Shown piece by piece: positions 47,366 to 59,434 of a stretch of DNA of 64,000 nt. Origin of the DNA: Scleromitrula shiraiana (taxonomy: Eukaryota; Ascomycota; Leotiomycetes; Helotiales; Sclerotiniaceae). How positions within the stretch are numbered: position 1 is the first letter of the stretch; the number at the start of each line of letters is the position of its first letter. The notes under the pieces were generated by a model that searched no databases, was not told the DNA's origin, and saw nothing but the letters and a program-made list of their open reading frames with translations. The stretch spans positions 1,984,001 to 2,048,000 of the forward strand of contig JABELC010000003.1 in assembly GCA_028455995.1 (NCBI GenBank). The letters run 5' to 3'. The position numbers and the translations under genes are program-made.

Positions 47366-49232
47366 ATGACGAAAAGGCAAGTAAATAACCTCAAGCTCTA
47401 ATGAAGAGAGGAAAAGTTATCTGACAGAGCCATCAAGTGAGCCACGACCATTGGCCGACAAACGACCAAGTGTCGCAGAAATCTTGGCACATAAATCTTA
47501 TCCAGATACAATATGGAGATTAACTCCCACACAGAGTGGGAAGCTACCTGTTGGGAAGGGAAGAGGTGGTCCTTTTAATATTGAATGGGAGGTCCATGGT
47601 AGTGGTAAGATAAAGCTTGTGGTAAGTTGAGGTGAGGTGGTGATAGATTGAAATGTGTGTGACATTGAAAGCAAGTGCATCAATGGATCCAACATATGGG
47701 ATGATTGGATCTTGGAAGAGAGTGTACCAATACAGTGATGTTGCATCCTGTCTAATTTCTAAAACTCCTTTATGATGGCTACATTCGACGGATCGATCTT
47801 CCGTCGTCCTCTTACAGTCACGTGCAGCACACACTATATCACATGCTAAAACTTCTATCAATCTCAAAGTGGATTATGGGTTTAGGATCTATTAAGGTAT
47901 GATAACTCGAATCCATGATATAACACCTCATCTTTCTAATAAGTATCGATGTTATAGTCAACATGGCAAAGACAAACTCTCCATTTCGGACATGAAAAGG
48001 GCGATAAATACTCCTGTTTAATTTTCGACAATCGAGGTACAACACCCATAACTGCCACCCATCCTTCTCCTAACTAATCGATTAAAAACTTAGGAATGGG
48101 CGGCTCTGACACCCCTCTGCTCCGCTATTCCACTTCCGAGATGGCAAAAGATTGTATCGAACTTCTCGATCATCTCGGCTGGACAAAAGATCGCCAACTT
48201 AACATCTCTGGTGTTAGCATGGGCGGAATGATTGCACAAGAACTTGTCCGTATTTCCTTTATTTTCTGATCATCTCACTCATCTCATCAACCGATCTATT
48301 CAACAATAGATATAATCTAAAATTCCCAAGCGAACATCAAAGCTAAATTCAAAAATAGGCATATATAATCCCCGACCGTATCGCCACCTTATCCCTCCTC
48401 TCCACCGCGGCTAATATAGAAAACACAACCACATATCTCGAAAACATACGCACACGCGTCATGATGTTCGTACCGAAATCGCTCGATCGCTCCGTTCTCG
48501 ACGCATCACTTTCTCTCTTTCCCGCTGAGTGGCTGTCCCTACCCGATACCAGTCAGTTTCCTCTCTTTCCTTTCCACACCCACCATTCCCTTTTCTCCCC
48601 ACCAACCTGTCGGCTCATCCACTCTAATAAACCAAACTAACCGTCCTACAAGCCACCCTCCCCACCCCCTCAACCCCCAACACCCTCCCTCCACCAACCC
48701 ACCCCTTCCCCTACGCCCGCTTCGCAACCAACTACGAGCGTTTCGCCGCGACAGAATTAAATAAACGAATGGATCCCGATGCGTTTAAAACATTGGGTTT
48801 CTTACTACAGGCCATTGCGGCGGGCTGGCATCATAAGAGCAAGGAGCAGTTGATTGAGATAGGGGATCGAGTTGGGAGGGAGAGATGTTTGGTTATGCAG
48901 TATGTATTTTTTTTTCCATTTCCTTTTCCTTGTCCTTGTCCTTGTCCTTGTCCTTTTGCTCTTATCTTCTATTCATTCACATCCTCACTCGCCCTTAATC
49001 CATCCTTTCCCTTCCCATCCACCCCCACAACAAAAAAAACAAACGAACAAACTAACCTCCCCCCAGCGGAACAACAGACAACCTAATATCCTTCCCACAC
49101 TTCGAAAAACTAATCGCCTACCTCCGACCGGGCAAAGCGGATATACGGGATGGAGTTGGCCATGCGATTCCCGTGCAGGAGGAAATTTGGTTTCGGGAGA
49201 GGATGGAGAAGTTTTGGGGGGAGTGGAATTAG
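47366..49232 (+). CDS. Alpha/beta hydrolase, 356 aa, eight exons
   Basis: Proposed exons: 47366-47380, 47430-47621, 47870-47896 (27 nt), 47958-48036, 48094-48245, 48359-48551, 48653-48899 and 49067-49232, total 1071 nt. Joined, they read as a conserved fungal alpha/beta hydrolase: FNIEWEVHGSGKIKLVWIMG, then STWQRQTLHFGHEKGDKYSC, IFDNRGMGGSD, the nucleophile elbow GVSMGG with Ser146, IAAGWHHKS, a GTTDNLISFPH segment for the acid, and GVGHAIPV with the catalytic His. The first exon and its start are the least certain part; the rest follows a continuous conserved pattern. Several donors are GTCCGT or GTCAGT, slightly off consensus. The substrate is unknown; the family includes esterases and lipases. 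It ends about 1.3 kb before the convergent SWC3 gene. Confidence 0.78.
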
Positions 49233-50545
49233 ATAGATGGGCTGATTGGATTGGGTTGAATGGATTGGATTTGTTTTTTGTATAGAGATGGGGTATTGGA
49301 AATAAGAGAGGAGATATCACAATTAGAAGATATACATAGAGTAAACAAATTAGCGATGGATATACGAACAAGATATCATGCATGCAATAGCACGCGATAC
49401 AATAGATCCGAACAGAATAGAACACACAAATTTCATCTTCATTTTCATTTTCATTTTCATTCCCATCCACATACACATCCACATACACGTAAAATTTATA
49501 TTTATACATCCCATCCCATCCCATCCCATCGCATCCATCCTCTCTTCTCTCCTCTCTTCTCTCCTCTCCTCCCATATTATCCCTCCTTTCCCACTCACCC
49601 ATCCATCCATCCATCTATTCCTCGCCTCATCATCCAAAAATTTAAAAAGAAATATTTAACATTTAAAAAGAAATATTCGATATTTAATATTTAATATTTA
49701 ATATATTAATATATAATATTTTGTAAACTCCCATCAATCTATCTATCAATTTATCTAGCCTGCTAGCTTTTTAGAATGGAATGGAATTAACTTAATTTGA
49801 ACTAGATGAAACTAGATGAAATGAAATGAAGGAAAATGAAGGGAATGAAGGAGAATTAAGGGAAGGAAAAGAGGATAGAATGAATATGATATACATATAC
49901 ATGAAGAAGATACCAACCATCCCATCCCATCGCATCCCATGCCATCCCATCCCATTCCATCCATCTCACAGCACCATAAGTTTCTCAGAGAAAGCTCCCG
50001 AAAAAAGCATAAGGAATAAAAAGTAAGAGTACCACTCAAATATCAGTAAATAAAAAAGTAAAAGAGTAAAAAAGTAAAAAGGTAAATGGTTTCATTTCAA
50101 GTCACTTCTTATACGCCAATCTTATCCAACCCAACCATCCCATCCCATCCCATCCATTCCACTTTCGAAATTTTCCTCACTTCCCTACCATACATTGCCA
50201 ATTACTCCACGCCAATCCATAATACAATACCCCTTCCTATCATAACCCAACCAAACCCAACCCAGCCCAACCCATTCCATCCCATCCTATCATTTTCAAT
50301 CATATTTCCCCCCCCCCCCCCCCCTTTCCCCCCCCTCGCATTTCCCCCCAAATTCAAAGCCAAATCAAAGAAACCGATCCGTGCAAACATCCAGACCAGA
50401 CCATCCCTTTGTTTTTATTTTCTTACGCCGCCCGTCCGGTAAATAGTATAGTCAAGCCAAAAAAAATATTAATACAAGTAATTAGAAGAAAATTAACCTT
50501 CTCCTCCGCCCTTCCTAAAATCGAAAAAAATCCCTTCTATGTATC
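49233..50545. other. Convergent intergenic region with microsatellites and a poly-C tract
   Basis: Lies between the 3' ends of the hydrolase (+) and SWC3 (-). It contains ATTTTC repeats (about 49438-49462), CCATC/CATCC arrays (around 49505, 49918 and 50135), CTCTTCTCTC tracts and a 17-C homopolymer (50308-50324). Several frames cross it on both strands, but they consist of repeat-derived residues. Confidence 0.6.
50308..50324. repeat. 17-C homopolymer
   Basis: A run of 17 C followed by three T and seven to ten further C, in the convergent intergenic region. Sequencing length error is common in such tracts. Confidence 0.8.
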
Positions 50546-52315
50546 TCAATCCCCTCCTACCTTTCCAGAAACCGAAGTAATAAAAGATTGATATTTCTCT
50601 TCCTCGGTCAAAAGCCTCTTGGCCGGTTGCAACTTCATCATCGGTGGGGGAGGAGGATTTGTAGTTTGCCACAAAACAGGCGGAGTAGAAGAAGCTGGAG
50701 TTGAAGTAGAATTCGTCGTATTGCCATCCCTATTTTCCGATTTAAAATTAGATTCATCATCTTTCTCATTTGATGAGGATTGATCGGTCTCTTTGGGTAG
50801 GCGCATAGCTAATAAGACGTATTCGGCTCGTGTGCTGTTATCCATAATATCGTCCATGTATCTGCGGACTTCTTCGGCGGGGGCAACAACTTTTTGAAGG
50901 GATTCAAGTTGTTTGCCTTGGTGAGTGTAGAGACGTATTGTAACGGGTTGATAGTAATCGAGTTGGGGGTCATATGTGGGGGAGTCGCTACTGCTGCCTT
51001 TCCGGACGATCAGGAATGAAGCAATTACTTGGCCACCGGGAAGATAGTCGAGAATACTATATTTTGGGAAGAGGAATCGATCGCCTGATCCTCCATTGAA
51101 TTCGAATACAACTCCTGATATGTCAGGTTTGGGTGGTGCTACAGGTCCTTTCGATCGGAGAGCTTGGGGCTGTTGTGGATGATGCACAGGTGCAGGCTGA
51201 GGTGCCGGAGGTGGCGGAACTGCTTTGACAGTGGATATCGGAGGATTTGAGATAGGTTCTGCTTTAACCTGTCCGTTTATATGCGAAGTAGGTGGCGCAG
51301 GAGGCGGTGGATGTAGAGAACTATTTGTGAGCGGCCGAGCAGCGGCTTGTCGCGATTTTAACAAATCAGTCAATTCATCAATATGGTTCTGGAATTTCCT
51401 CAATTCCATGGCGGATGCCTCTCCATTTGCCACTATTCTCATGAGAGCTTTCAAATCTTGGTCCGTCGCTGCTCTTTCCGCTAACATTTGGATCACAGGA
51501 TCTGTACTTTTATTTGGAACTGGCTGGGCTGGTGGTGCTATAGGTTGAGGTTGAGATTGAAGCGCATTGGGAGGTTGTGTAGGTCGGCTGTTCATCGCAA
51601 CCCCATTATTTGGTAGAGGTTGACCAGTAGGCGCAGAAGGGACATTTGTGTATGGATTTGGTGTAAGGTTATTTGTTGGCTGTGTGGCCTGAATTGGTTT
51701 TTGTTGTACCGGAATTGGCGCTGGAGCAGGAGGAGGCATAACCCCATTTGGAGGACCATATTGGATAATTGGACGATGCATTTGCGGTTGACTGGGAGGT
51801 GGTAAAGCTGATTTTGGTTCCTTTATAGCATACATCGTGGCATCGAATACATGAGGCTCGATAGTTATAGTACAAGTCCCAAGTTTTGTCATGGTGTCTT
51901 TCGCAGGATTATTTGGTGGCTCAGATGGTTGACCTTTCTTCTTCGTAGGCTTCGTCCAATATTTCTCGAAAATACCTTCGCTGACCCATTTCTGTCGTGA
52001 CCTCTGTAATGATTCTGCAAGAACTCCACTGCGAAAATGTTAGCTGAGGTTCAGGATTTGGGACCAAGTATAACAAACTTACCTCTCAGATATAGATTGG
52101 AACTCTTTGGAAGAAAGATTGTCTGGCTGAGGTTCATGGACTGTTGGTAATGGAGCTCCGGCAACAATAGATTTTGGTAAAAGATTCACAACAGGTGGAG
52201 GTGGTGAAGGAGGTGCGGTAATAACTGGTGTGCGATCTGGAGGAGTAGCAGTTCTTTTTTTATTTGCAGGCTCTGAGCGAGAAGATCTCGCGGGTAGTTT
52301 TCTTTTTCTCTCCAT
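50546..52315 (-). CDS. SWC3: SWR1-complex subunit 3 (Swc3) family protein, 571 aa, two exons
   Basis: Exon 1 (52083-52315) begins MERKRKLPARSSRSEP, with basic nuclear-localisation-like clusters. A 54-bp intron (52029-52082, GTAAGT donor, CTAAC branch, CGCAG acceptor) joins it to exon 2 (50546-52028), total 1716 nt. Just after the splice site comes the conserved Swc3 block LQRSRQKWVSEGIFEKYWTK...KLGTCTITIEPHVFDATMY. The rest is Pro/Gln/Asn-rich, apart from an ordered C-terminal segment (VFEFNGGSGDRFLFPKYSIL, YQPVTIRLYTHQGKQLESL). Swc3 is a subunit of the SWR1 chromatin remodeller, which exchanges H2A for H2A.Z; the assignment rests on the N-terminal block and architecture. An ACGCGT site lies 74 bp upstream of the start. 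Confidence 0.85.
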
Positions 52316-53708
52316 CTTCCAATTTTTTCATGGAAATTATTTTGGAGAGAGTAGAGAGAAATCAATGCAAGATATTAAAGACTATTTGACGCGTCGCAAA
52401 GGTTGTTGTAAAAAAAAAAGAAAGAAAAAATAGTAATTAATATGGTGGAAAGAGTTTTATAAAAGTAAGTAAATAAGTAAGTAAGTAAGTAAGTAAGTAA
52501 TAAGTAAGAGGAAGAAAAGTTGTATGGTGGTGAATGAGGTAAAGTAGAGTAGATAATAAGTAGTAGGTAGAAGTTATAGTACTAATATTTTGGTTGGTGA
52601 AAGAACTTTGGAAGAGATTATGGATAGAATTCTAGCTATAGAGTACAACATCTGAATTTATAATATATAATATACAGTCTTATATGCTGACTGATATTAT
52701 AAGTAATAATAAATATGTGTGAGATGTCTATGTATGTATTATGTAGACTCTGAGAATATCGAAACTTTTTGTTCTTTCAATATTCTTTCAATGTTTTTTT
52801 CAATGTTTTTCTCAATGTTCTCTCAATGTTCTCTCAGAATAATAATAATATAATTATCATTGATCCCTCCACTCGTTTGGTTGTTTGCTTTCCCTCCAAG
52901 ACTATAATCGTTAGTTTTGCAACTTTTCCTTCCAGCTTCACCTATAGTATATATAGTATGTTCCAACAAATTTATAAACCTAAGCTTAGAAACTGCCCAG
53001 GTAAGAGATCATGATATTAAACAATGAATACTTTATTTAATAAGAAGAGAATCTGACGAGGATATTATAAATGATTTCCTAGTAAGGTGATTTTTATTAG
53101 AGGAGGAATGGGATTAATTCGATTTTTGGTGCTTGGATGAATAGCTTGCTTTCCTTCTTCAATATGTAGAGGTATGAGATTCCAGGTTAGAACTAGGTTA
53201 CATATTGAATTTTCTTTTTTTATGGCACACTCATCAATCCTCCTCCTCCTCCTCCTCCTACTTCGTAGCTACGTCCTATGAGATTTTAAGGCGCTTGAAG
53301 CTATCTACATCCTATCCGCGCGACTGAAATTTATATATAATAAATAAATAAATAAATTAATTAATTAATAAATTCATTAATTAACAAATTAATAAATTTA
53401 CTATATAAATTTCATATCTTCTACTAATATATTTACAATACCGTACAGATCATTACAATACATATATTATTATATTCATTATAGATTCTATACATATTAT
53501 CTCATCTTATTCTAACTTCAAGTTCATAAATCGTTCCATCCTTTAAAAATCTGACAATAATTCTTACCAACAGAATTATTACTTATAACTTCAAGTTATA
53601 ACTTATAATCTTATGACTTTCCTCCTCTCATTCCAACCACTTTCAAGTTCTTCACATCAATGATATAGTGATTTTGTTTTTTACCTTCGAGTCCTACCTG
53701 ATTAGATC
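52316..53708. other. Divergent intergenic region, AT-rich, with GTAA repeat
   Basis: Lies between SWC3 (-) and the ABHD12-like gene (+). It has a GTAA microsatellite (about 52465-52506), an AATAAATA/AATTAATT-rich stretch (53335-53400), and TTCAAGTT words near 53520-53600 like those of the 40-44 kb island. No gene seen. Confidence 0.55.
52465..52506. repeat. GTAA tetranucleotide microsatellite
   Basis: About ten GTAA units with one or two interruptions, within the likely promoter of SWC3. Confidence 0.85.
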
Positions 53709-55167
53709 ATGCCTTCTCTTGCTCCTATATTCAAGAAGGCGTATTGGTCTATTTTTCTTGGTATTTCTTTTTATTTGTTAGCGTTACTTGCTTTAATAAA
53801 TCCATGGTTACAAAGACAGTAAGTTCTTCATCCCCTTCCAAATATCACACTTTTACTCATATACCTACCTATGTAGTGTTATGTATGTGCATAAACTGCA
53901 TTTGCCTCAAGCTTGGTCTACAGATATTGATAAGCCCGAAAAATTTGGGTTTGCTAGTCAGTCATTGTTACCAACAGATAGATCATCAATGGCTCAAATT
54001 TCCATGTAGAAAATCAAGTCTCGCCATTTAATTTCAGCACTCCAGATGGAGAGACGCTCTATGCATGGCACGTGATGCCTCTTGGGCTTTATGCCAAACA
54101 TGAATCGGATATTCTGAAGCAGTCTTCGGGCTTTATTGATGATATAAGTGGCACGAAAGGGTTTAAGTTGCTTAGAGATGATCCAGAATCTAGGCTTATC
54201 ATCAATTGTTAGTCAACCCTTCATTATGTCTTTTGTAATATTCTGATGTCTCTTAGTTCATGGGGTATGGAAAAATTACATCCAACTTCGAGACCCGAAC
54301 TAATAGCAAATAGACCTTTGGTAATGTAGCACAAGGACAAAGGTCCGATTCATATCGAGCAATGTCTGATGGAAGCACCTCCAACATTCATATCCTAGCT
54401 ATCGATTATAGAGGTTTTGGTCGGTCAACAGGATTTCCTACCGAGGAAGGTCTCATAATAGATGGTATGGCAGCTGTTGACTGGGCCATGAACGTTGCAC
54501 AAGTTCCAGCAGAAAGGATTGTAATTCTAGGTCAAAGTCTAGGTACTGCTGTTACCAGCGCAGTGGTTGAACGTTTTGCACAGAAAGGAATCGAGTTTGC
54601 TGGTGTAGTTCTTGTGGCAGGTTTCACAGACGTCACTAACCTGCTCACGAGTTACTCAATTGCAGGATGGATACCAGTTTTGTCACCACTTCGGCCATAT
54701 CCCAGGCTACAATCATTGTTCATCAGCTTTGTAACCGACAAATGGCCCTCGACGACACGCCTTGCAAACTTTGTTCAAATCAGTAAAAGGGTTAGATTGT
54801 TCATCATTCATGCTTTGGATGATTATGAGATCCCATGGTACCATTCACAAGGTTTATTCGCTGCTGCTGCAAATGCTACAGTGGAGAATGGTATGGAACC
54901 TGGATTATTCGAGAAAATGAAAGCACGTAACACTATTGATATGGGTGATGGCGCATTCATTTCGACATGGAAGACAGGGGATAACAAGATTATCAGACAA
55001 GAAATTGTTCCTCATGGTCGTAGGTGTCCTCTATTTTAATATTATTGAATGCCCTAATTGTAATCTAACTTTATCTAGACCATAGTCATATATTGACATA
55101 TGCACCACTTTCTCTGGCAGTCTTCAAGGCATTTGGTCTTGATAATGGAGGAGTACTACCATCATGA
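53709..55167 (+). CDS. ABHD12/Bem46-like membrane-anchored alpha/beta hydrolase, 395 aa, six exons
   Basis: Proposed exons: 53709-53818, 53877-53956, 54010-54207, 54257-54264 (8 nt), 54314-55016 and 55079-55167, total 1188 nt. The N-terminus has a membrane segment (about residues 13-33, SIFLGISFYLLALLALI), followed by HKLHLPQAWSTDIDKPEKFG and STPDGETLYAWHVMPLG, typical of ABHD12-type lipid hydrolases. The core carries IDYRGFGRSTG, the nucleophile GQSLG (S207), an acid in HALDDYEIPW (D301/D302) and the catalytic His in DHSHI (H368/H370). The oxyanion HG motif is split by the 8-nt micro-exon TTCATGGG; without that exon the frame cannot be kept. Predicted: a membrane-associated serine hydrolase; the substrate is unknown, perhaps lysophospholipids by family analogy. 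Confidence 0.85.
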
Positions 55168-55537
55168 GCAAATTGTTCATGATCGGTTTGGGAACTGTAT
55201 ATAGAAATATTTGTACCTACTATATACAGGTATAGCACTAGGTATGCATGCATGATAGGTACTATTGAAGGCGCACGGTACCTAGAAGGGGGCAATGGCA
55301 TAAAACATATAGAATTGGCAACGACATAGAATCATTGAAATATATAGAATTAACAAATTTATGGAATTTAGTATGTGTACGCGGTATAGTCGTCGTCTGT
55401 CCTGTATTTTTATGGAATGTTTATGAAACGCATTGAGTTCTGTCCTATCCTTCCCCCCACCTAGTAGCTGCCTTACAAAGCTCACCCCACCAAACCCTTT
55501 TACTAAATACAGTACAGTATATTTATTATTCTTAAAT
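55168..55537. other. Intergenic between ABHD12-like and NMT genes
   Basis: About 370 bp with the 3' UTR of one gene and the promoter of the next, both on the plus strand. Nothing else seen. Confidence 0.5.
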
Positions 55538-57370
55538 ATGAACAGCCCACAACAAACACCTAAAATTATGGCAGACAATACTGATACCGCCGATATCAAA
55601 GGCAAACAGGTTTCCAAAGACCCAAAACCGCAAAATCCCTCTACTCAACCACAAGTCGAATCCGAAAACGAAGACGACCACGATGAAATCAACGTTGCAG
55701 GAGAAACATCCGGCTCGACAGCTACAGGAAAGAAGAAGAAATCCAAGCGCAAGAAGATAAAGGCCGCACTTGGCGGATCGAATTCGTCGAGCGGGCCCAG
55801 CGAAGAATCCACCAGAGATGAGCTTTCCAAAGTCGTAGGCGGTCTCAGCAAATACCAAGTATCGCAACTTCTCGCATTAAACCCCGCGTTGGCACAACAA
55901 ATCGGCGCGGCAGATGGCGATCTCTCTGGGAAGCAGGCTGCGGACGCTGTGAGAAAATTGAGCTTGGAGGATATTATGACGGGGTTGGCTTCTAATGGAA
56001 AGAATGTGAAGGAGATGGGCGCATACAAGTTTTGGCAGACACAACCAGTTCCTAAATTTGGGGAAAGCCCAGAGATTATTGAAGAGGGCCCTTTTAAGAT
56101 TGTTGATCCAGAACAAGTACCCAAAGAGCCAGGTCCATTGGTGGCTGGCTTCGAATGGGTTACAATGGATATGACAAATGATGATGTTCTACACGAGGTT
56201 TTCGATCTACTATATGGCCATTATGTTGAGGATAATGAAGCTATGTTTAGATTCAACTATTCCAAATCATTCCTTAGGTGGTAAGTCGTTCATACACCGT
56301 AGTCAGACATATCACTAATACTCTTAGGGCACTTTTGTCACCAGGTTGGAGTAAAGAATGGCATATTGGTGTTCGAGCTTCGGCATCCAAAAAATTAGTA
56401 GCGTTCATATCAGCCATACCAGTTGCACTTCGTGTACGAGAAAAGGTTCTCCGCGCATCCGAAGTCAACTTCCTCTGCATTCACAAAAAACTTAGATCCA
56501 AAAGATTAGCACCTGTTCTCATCAAAGAAATCACACGAAGATGTTATCTAGAAGGCACTTGGCAAGCAATCTATACAGCCGGTGTTGTGTTACCCAAGCC
56601 TGTCAGCACATGCAGATATTTCCACCGATCGCTTGATTGGAAGAAATTGAATGAAGTCAAATTCAGTCCTCTACCACCAAACAGCAGACCCGAATGGCAA
56701 ATTCGTAAATATGCATTGCCGACCAACACATCTACTAAGGGATTGCGACCTATGGAAGAAAAGGATATCGATGCAGTTCTAGATCTAGCAAAGAAATATC
56801 TGGCCCGGTTTGATATGGCCCCAGTTTTCACAAGAGAGGAAGTAGAACATTGGCTTCTTAATAAAATTGATAACCCCTCCGAGCAAGTCATCTGGTGTTA
56901 CGTCGTCGAGGTAATTTCCCAATCACATCCCATGCCACTCTATTCATCACTAACAAAATTCTCTCAAGGATCCCACCACCCAAACCATAACCGATTTCTT
57001 CTCCTTCTACTGCCTAGAATCCTCCGTCATCAACCACCCCAAACACAGCAACATCCGCGCCGCCTACCTCTTCTACTACGCCAGCACCCTCGGCATCGCG
57101 CCCGTCGCCTCCCGCGCCGATCTCGGCGCCCGTCTCAACGCTCTCATGAACGACGCACTGATTCTCGCTAAAAAATTCAAATTCGACGTCTTCAACGCGT
57201 TGACTTTGTTGGACAACAATCTGTTCTTGGAACAGCAGAAGTTTGGCGGCGGGGATGGCCAGTTGCACTTTTATTTGTATAATTATAAGGCTAATCATAT
57301 TGCGGGGGGTGTGGATCGTTTTAATAAGATTCATGAGAGTGGGAGTGGGATGGGGGTGGTTATGTTGTAG
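55538..57370 (+). CDS. NMT1: Glycylpeptide N-tetradecanoyltransferase (N-myristoyltransferase), 575 aa, three exons
   Basis: Exons 55538-56280, 56328-56910 and 56969-57370 (introns 47 and 58 bp) total 1728 nt. A second ATG at 55568 would give 565 residues, and I cannot choose with certainty. After an acidic then Lys-rich N-terminus (KKKKSKRKK, possible ribosome targeting) comes the catalytic region: YKFWQTQPVPKFGE, GFEWVTMDM, EDNEAMFRFNYSKSFLRWAL, the NMT signature EVNFLCIHKKLRSKRLAPVL, KPVSTCRYFHRSLDWKKL, then ITDFFSFYCLESS and the second signature KFGGGDGQLHFYLYN. It ends in Met-Leu, whose free carboxylate is the catalytic base in this family. The enzyme transfers myristate from CoA to N-terminal Gly of client proteins in the cytosol. 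All parts look intact. Confidence 0.96.
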
Positions 57371-58036
57371 GTTGCGTTGGCTGGTGGGGTGGTTGGGGGA
57401 AAGGTGGAAAGGTGGGAAGGTGAAGATGGATAGATTGTGAATGTGTTGTATTGGAAAGGAGAGAACCCCCTATAAATACAATACCCTATACTGGATGTAT
57501 GTATTTGGGAGAGCATCGCAGATCATCGAAGAGCGGAGAGAAGACTCTACCCTATAAATACACCCACCGTACGGTATCCTAGCTACTAGTAGTATATCAA
57601 AAAGGAAAAACAAACCCAAGAGGAGAAACCCTCACACTCAAACCAGAAACATGAGAAAATAGCAAACCCCTATGCCACTCACACACATACCTCTCCATCC
57701 AATAATAAATCGTGTATATCCCCCCCCCCCGTCTTACCGACAGAAAAGCGCGACGCCTGGAATCAACCTATCAGCATCTAGATATTTCTAATCCCACGTG
57801 ACTATCAGCTAATCAGCGAACAGCGATTCTTTTGTTGCATGTCGGGGAGGAGTTGGCAGATAAATAAATAGAAAGAAAGAAAGAAAGAGGTTTGTTTTTC
57901 TTTCATCTTGCGGGGTAAAAAAAAGTTGAACGAACTCGGAATTGAGTTAACTAAATAACTCACTGCATAGATTTGTGTTAATTGAAGTTAGGTGCCCAGT
58001 AAATAACTTTAATTATGGGAGGAGGGAGAATGGTGG

Positions 58037-58114
58037 GATGGGATTTTGGATTTTGGGATTTTGGATTTTGGGATTTTGGATTTTGGGATTTGGGATTTGG
58101 GATTTGGGATTTGG
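58037..58114. repeat. GGGATTTT/GGATTTT/GGGATTT minisatellite
   Basis: About 78 bp of 7-8 bp G/T-rich units that shift from GGGATTTTGGATTTT to GGGATTT. One strand is strongly G/T biased, so G-quadruplex-type structure is conceivable. Confidence 0.85.
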
Positions 58115-58173
58115 AGGATTTATTGATGCTGGTGTGAGGGGAATGGTTATTAGTAGGTGCGTGGGTAGATACT

Positions 58174-58201
58174 AGATAGATAGATAGATAGATAGATAGA
58201 T
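58174..58201. repeat. GATA microsatellite
   Basis: About seven GATA units. Confidence 0.85.
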
Positions 58202-58374
58202 GGGGGTGGAGAAAGGTCTGGAAAGATTGCGTGGTTCTAGACTACGATATATTCTGAGGGTTGATCTTTGTTAGAATTGTAGAATTGTAGAATTGTAGAA
58301 TTGGCATTTTGTTTGATCTAGTTTGATTTTCTACATACTTTATTGTATCCAGGAAGTCTAGTTATGTTTCTTCA

Positions 58375-59434
58375 TTCCGGATGTGGGGGAGAAGAAGAAT
58401 ATCGTTGTTATAGGTAAGTACTATAGCTATAATGCTATTTCAAAAGTCGCAAATCTTGACCGTCATATTCTAGGAGGGGGTGTCATTGGTGTCTCGATAG
58501 TTTACTGTCTCACTCATCATGAGGCATTCGATTCATAGCGTTACTGTTCTTGAAGCTACGAAATTGGCTGGGAGGTCGTCAGGCAAAGCTGGAGGTTGGT
58601 GGTCTCTTTCCAATCACGAACATGTATATCAATTCTATTCAATAGTAGATTTTGACATCTTGCAGGTTTACTGGCATCATGGGCAACCCCTTCATGTCTT
58701 GCTCCATACAGTTTTAAACTTCACACTGAATTGGCCGAAAAATATGATGGCCAAAATCGATGGGGATGACGACGCGTTAAATGCGCTGATATGATCTTCA
58801 AGATGGCAAAAACGAATCGATTGAAGCGACGGATGTGGTGATTGCGGCTGGTGCATGGTCTTCTCAACTTTTTCCTCAAATACCAGCGTATGGTGTCAGA
58901 AGTCATAGGATCGTGATAGAGCCTTCGAAACCTGTATCACCATACGTCGTATGGCCTATGTTCGACCCACTAATACCCACTGTACTTGACGAAGAGACGA
59001 ACCTCAAAAAGCCAGCCATGGATAGCGTGGAACTATATCTGCGTCCCGACAATACCGTTTTCATATGTGGCCCTAGTGATTACTCACCCCTTCCGAAAAC
59101 CACATCGGATGTAGAGGTAGATCCGGCGTTGATTTTAGCTCTCGAAGGCGCAGCATCGCTTATCTCTCCAGCGATCGAACTTGGTAAACGCCTAATATCT
59201 TAAGCATGCTATCGACCACAAATTCGCCAACACACCGATATTGAAGAAGTTGGACCAATTATTGGTGGCGTTGAAGATACGAAGGGATTTTGGATTGAAA
59301 CTGGACATGATAATTGGGGTATTCAGAATTCCGTGGGGACTGGAAAAATTCTCGCTGGAATGATATTGGGACAGGGTATTGTGGAAGGTGTTGATGTGCA
59401 GAATTTGTATCCTGAGAATTTCCTCAAGAAGTAA
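58375..59434 (+). pseudogene. FAD-dependent oxidoreductase (DAO family), decayed
   Basis: Fragments in several frames match a DAO-type flavoprotein: the dinucleotide motif KKNIVVIG-GGVIGVSIVYCL, then VTVLEATKLAGRSSGKAGG, LLASWATPSCLAPYSFKLH, ELAEKYDGQ, DVVIAAGAWSSQLFPQIP, YLRPDNTVFICGPSDYSPLP and GFWIETGHDNWGIQNSVGTG. Lesions include a frame change between THHEAFDS and HSVTVLEA, a TGA at 58767-58769, a further 1-nt shift before DLQDGKN, an apparent deletion of roughly 100 residues that normally lie before that point, and a TAA at 59201-59203. No ATG is in frame before the first motif. The combination makes a functional product very unlikely. It is followed by a decayed transporter. Confidence 0.8.

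Larger units (their letters stand above)
57371..58374. other. Intergenic with minisatellite and GATA repeat
   Basis: Downstream of NMT. It holds a GGGATTTT/GGATTTT array (58037-58114), a GATA tract (58174-58201) and a GAATTGTA array (58270-58304). No gene seen. Confidence 0.55.

Noticed and set aside
47498..48045. Minus-strand frames of 68-107 residues
   Set aside because: They lie antisense to the well-supported alpha/beta hydrolase exons.
48539..49694. Long overlapping frames on both strands in the hydrolase tail and convergent spacer
   Set aside because: They are explained by the hydrolase exons and introns and by CCATC, ATTTTC and CTCTT repeats.
55532..56124. Minus-strand frames opposite NMT
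   Set aside because: They are shadows of a highly conserved coding exon.
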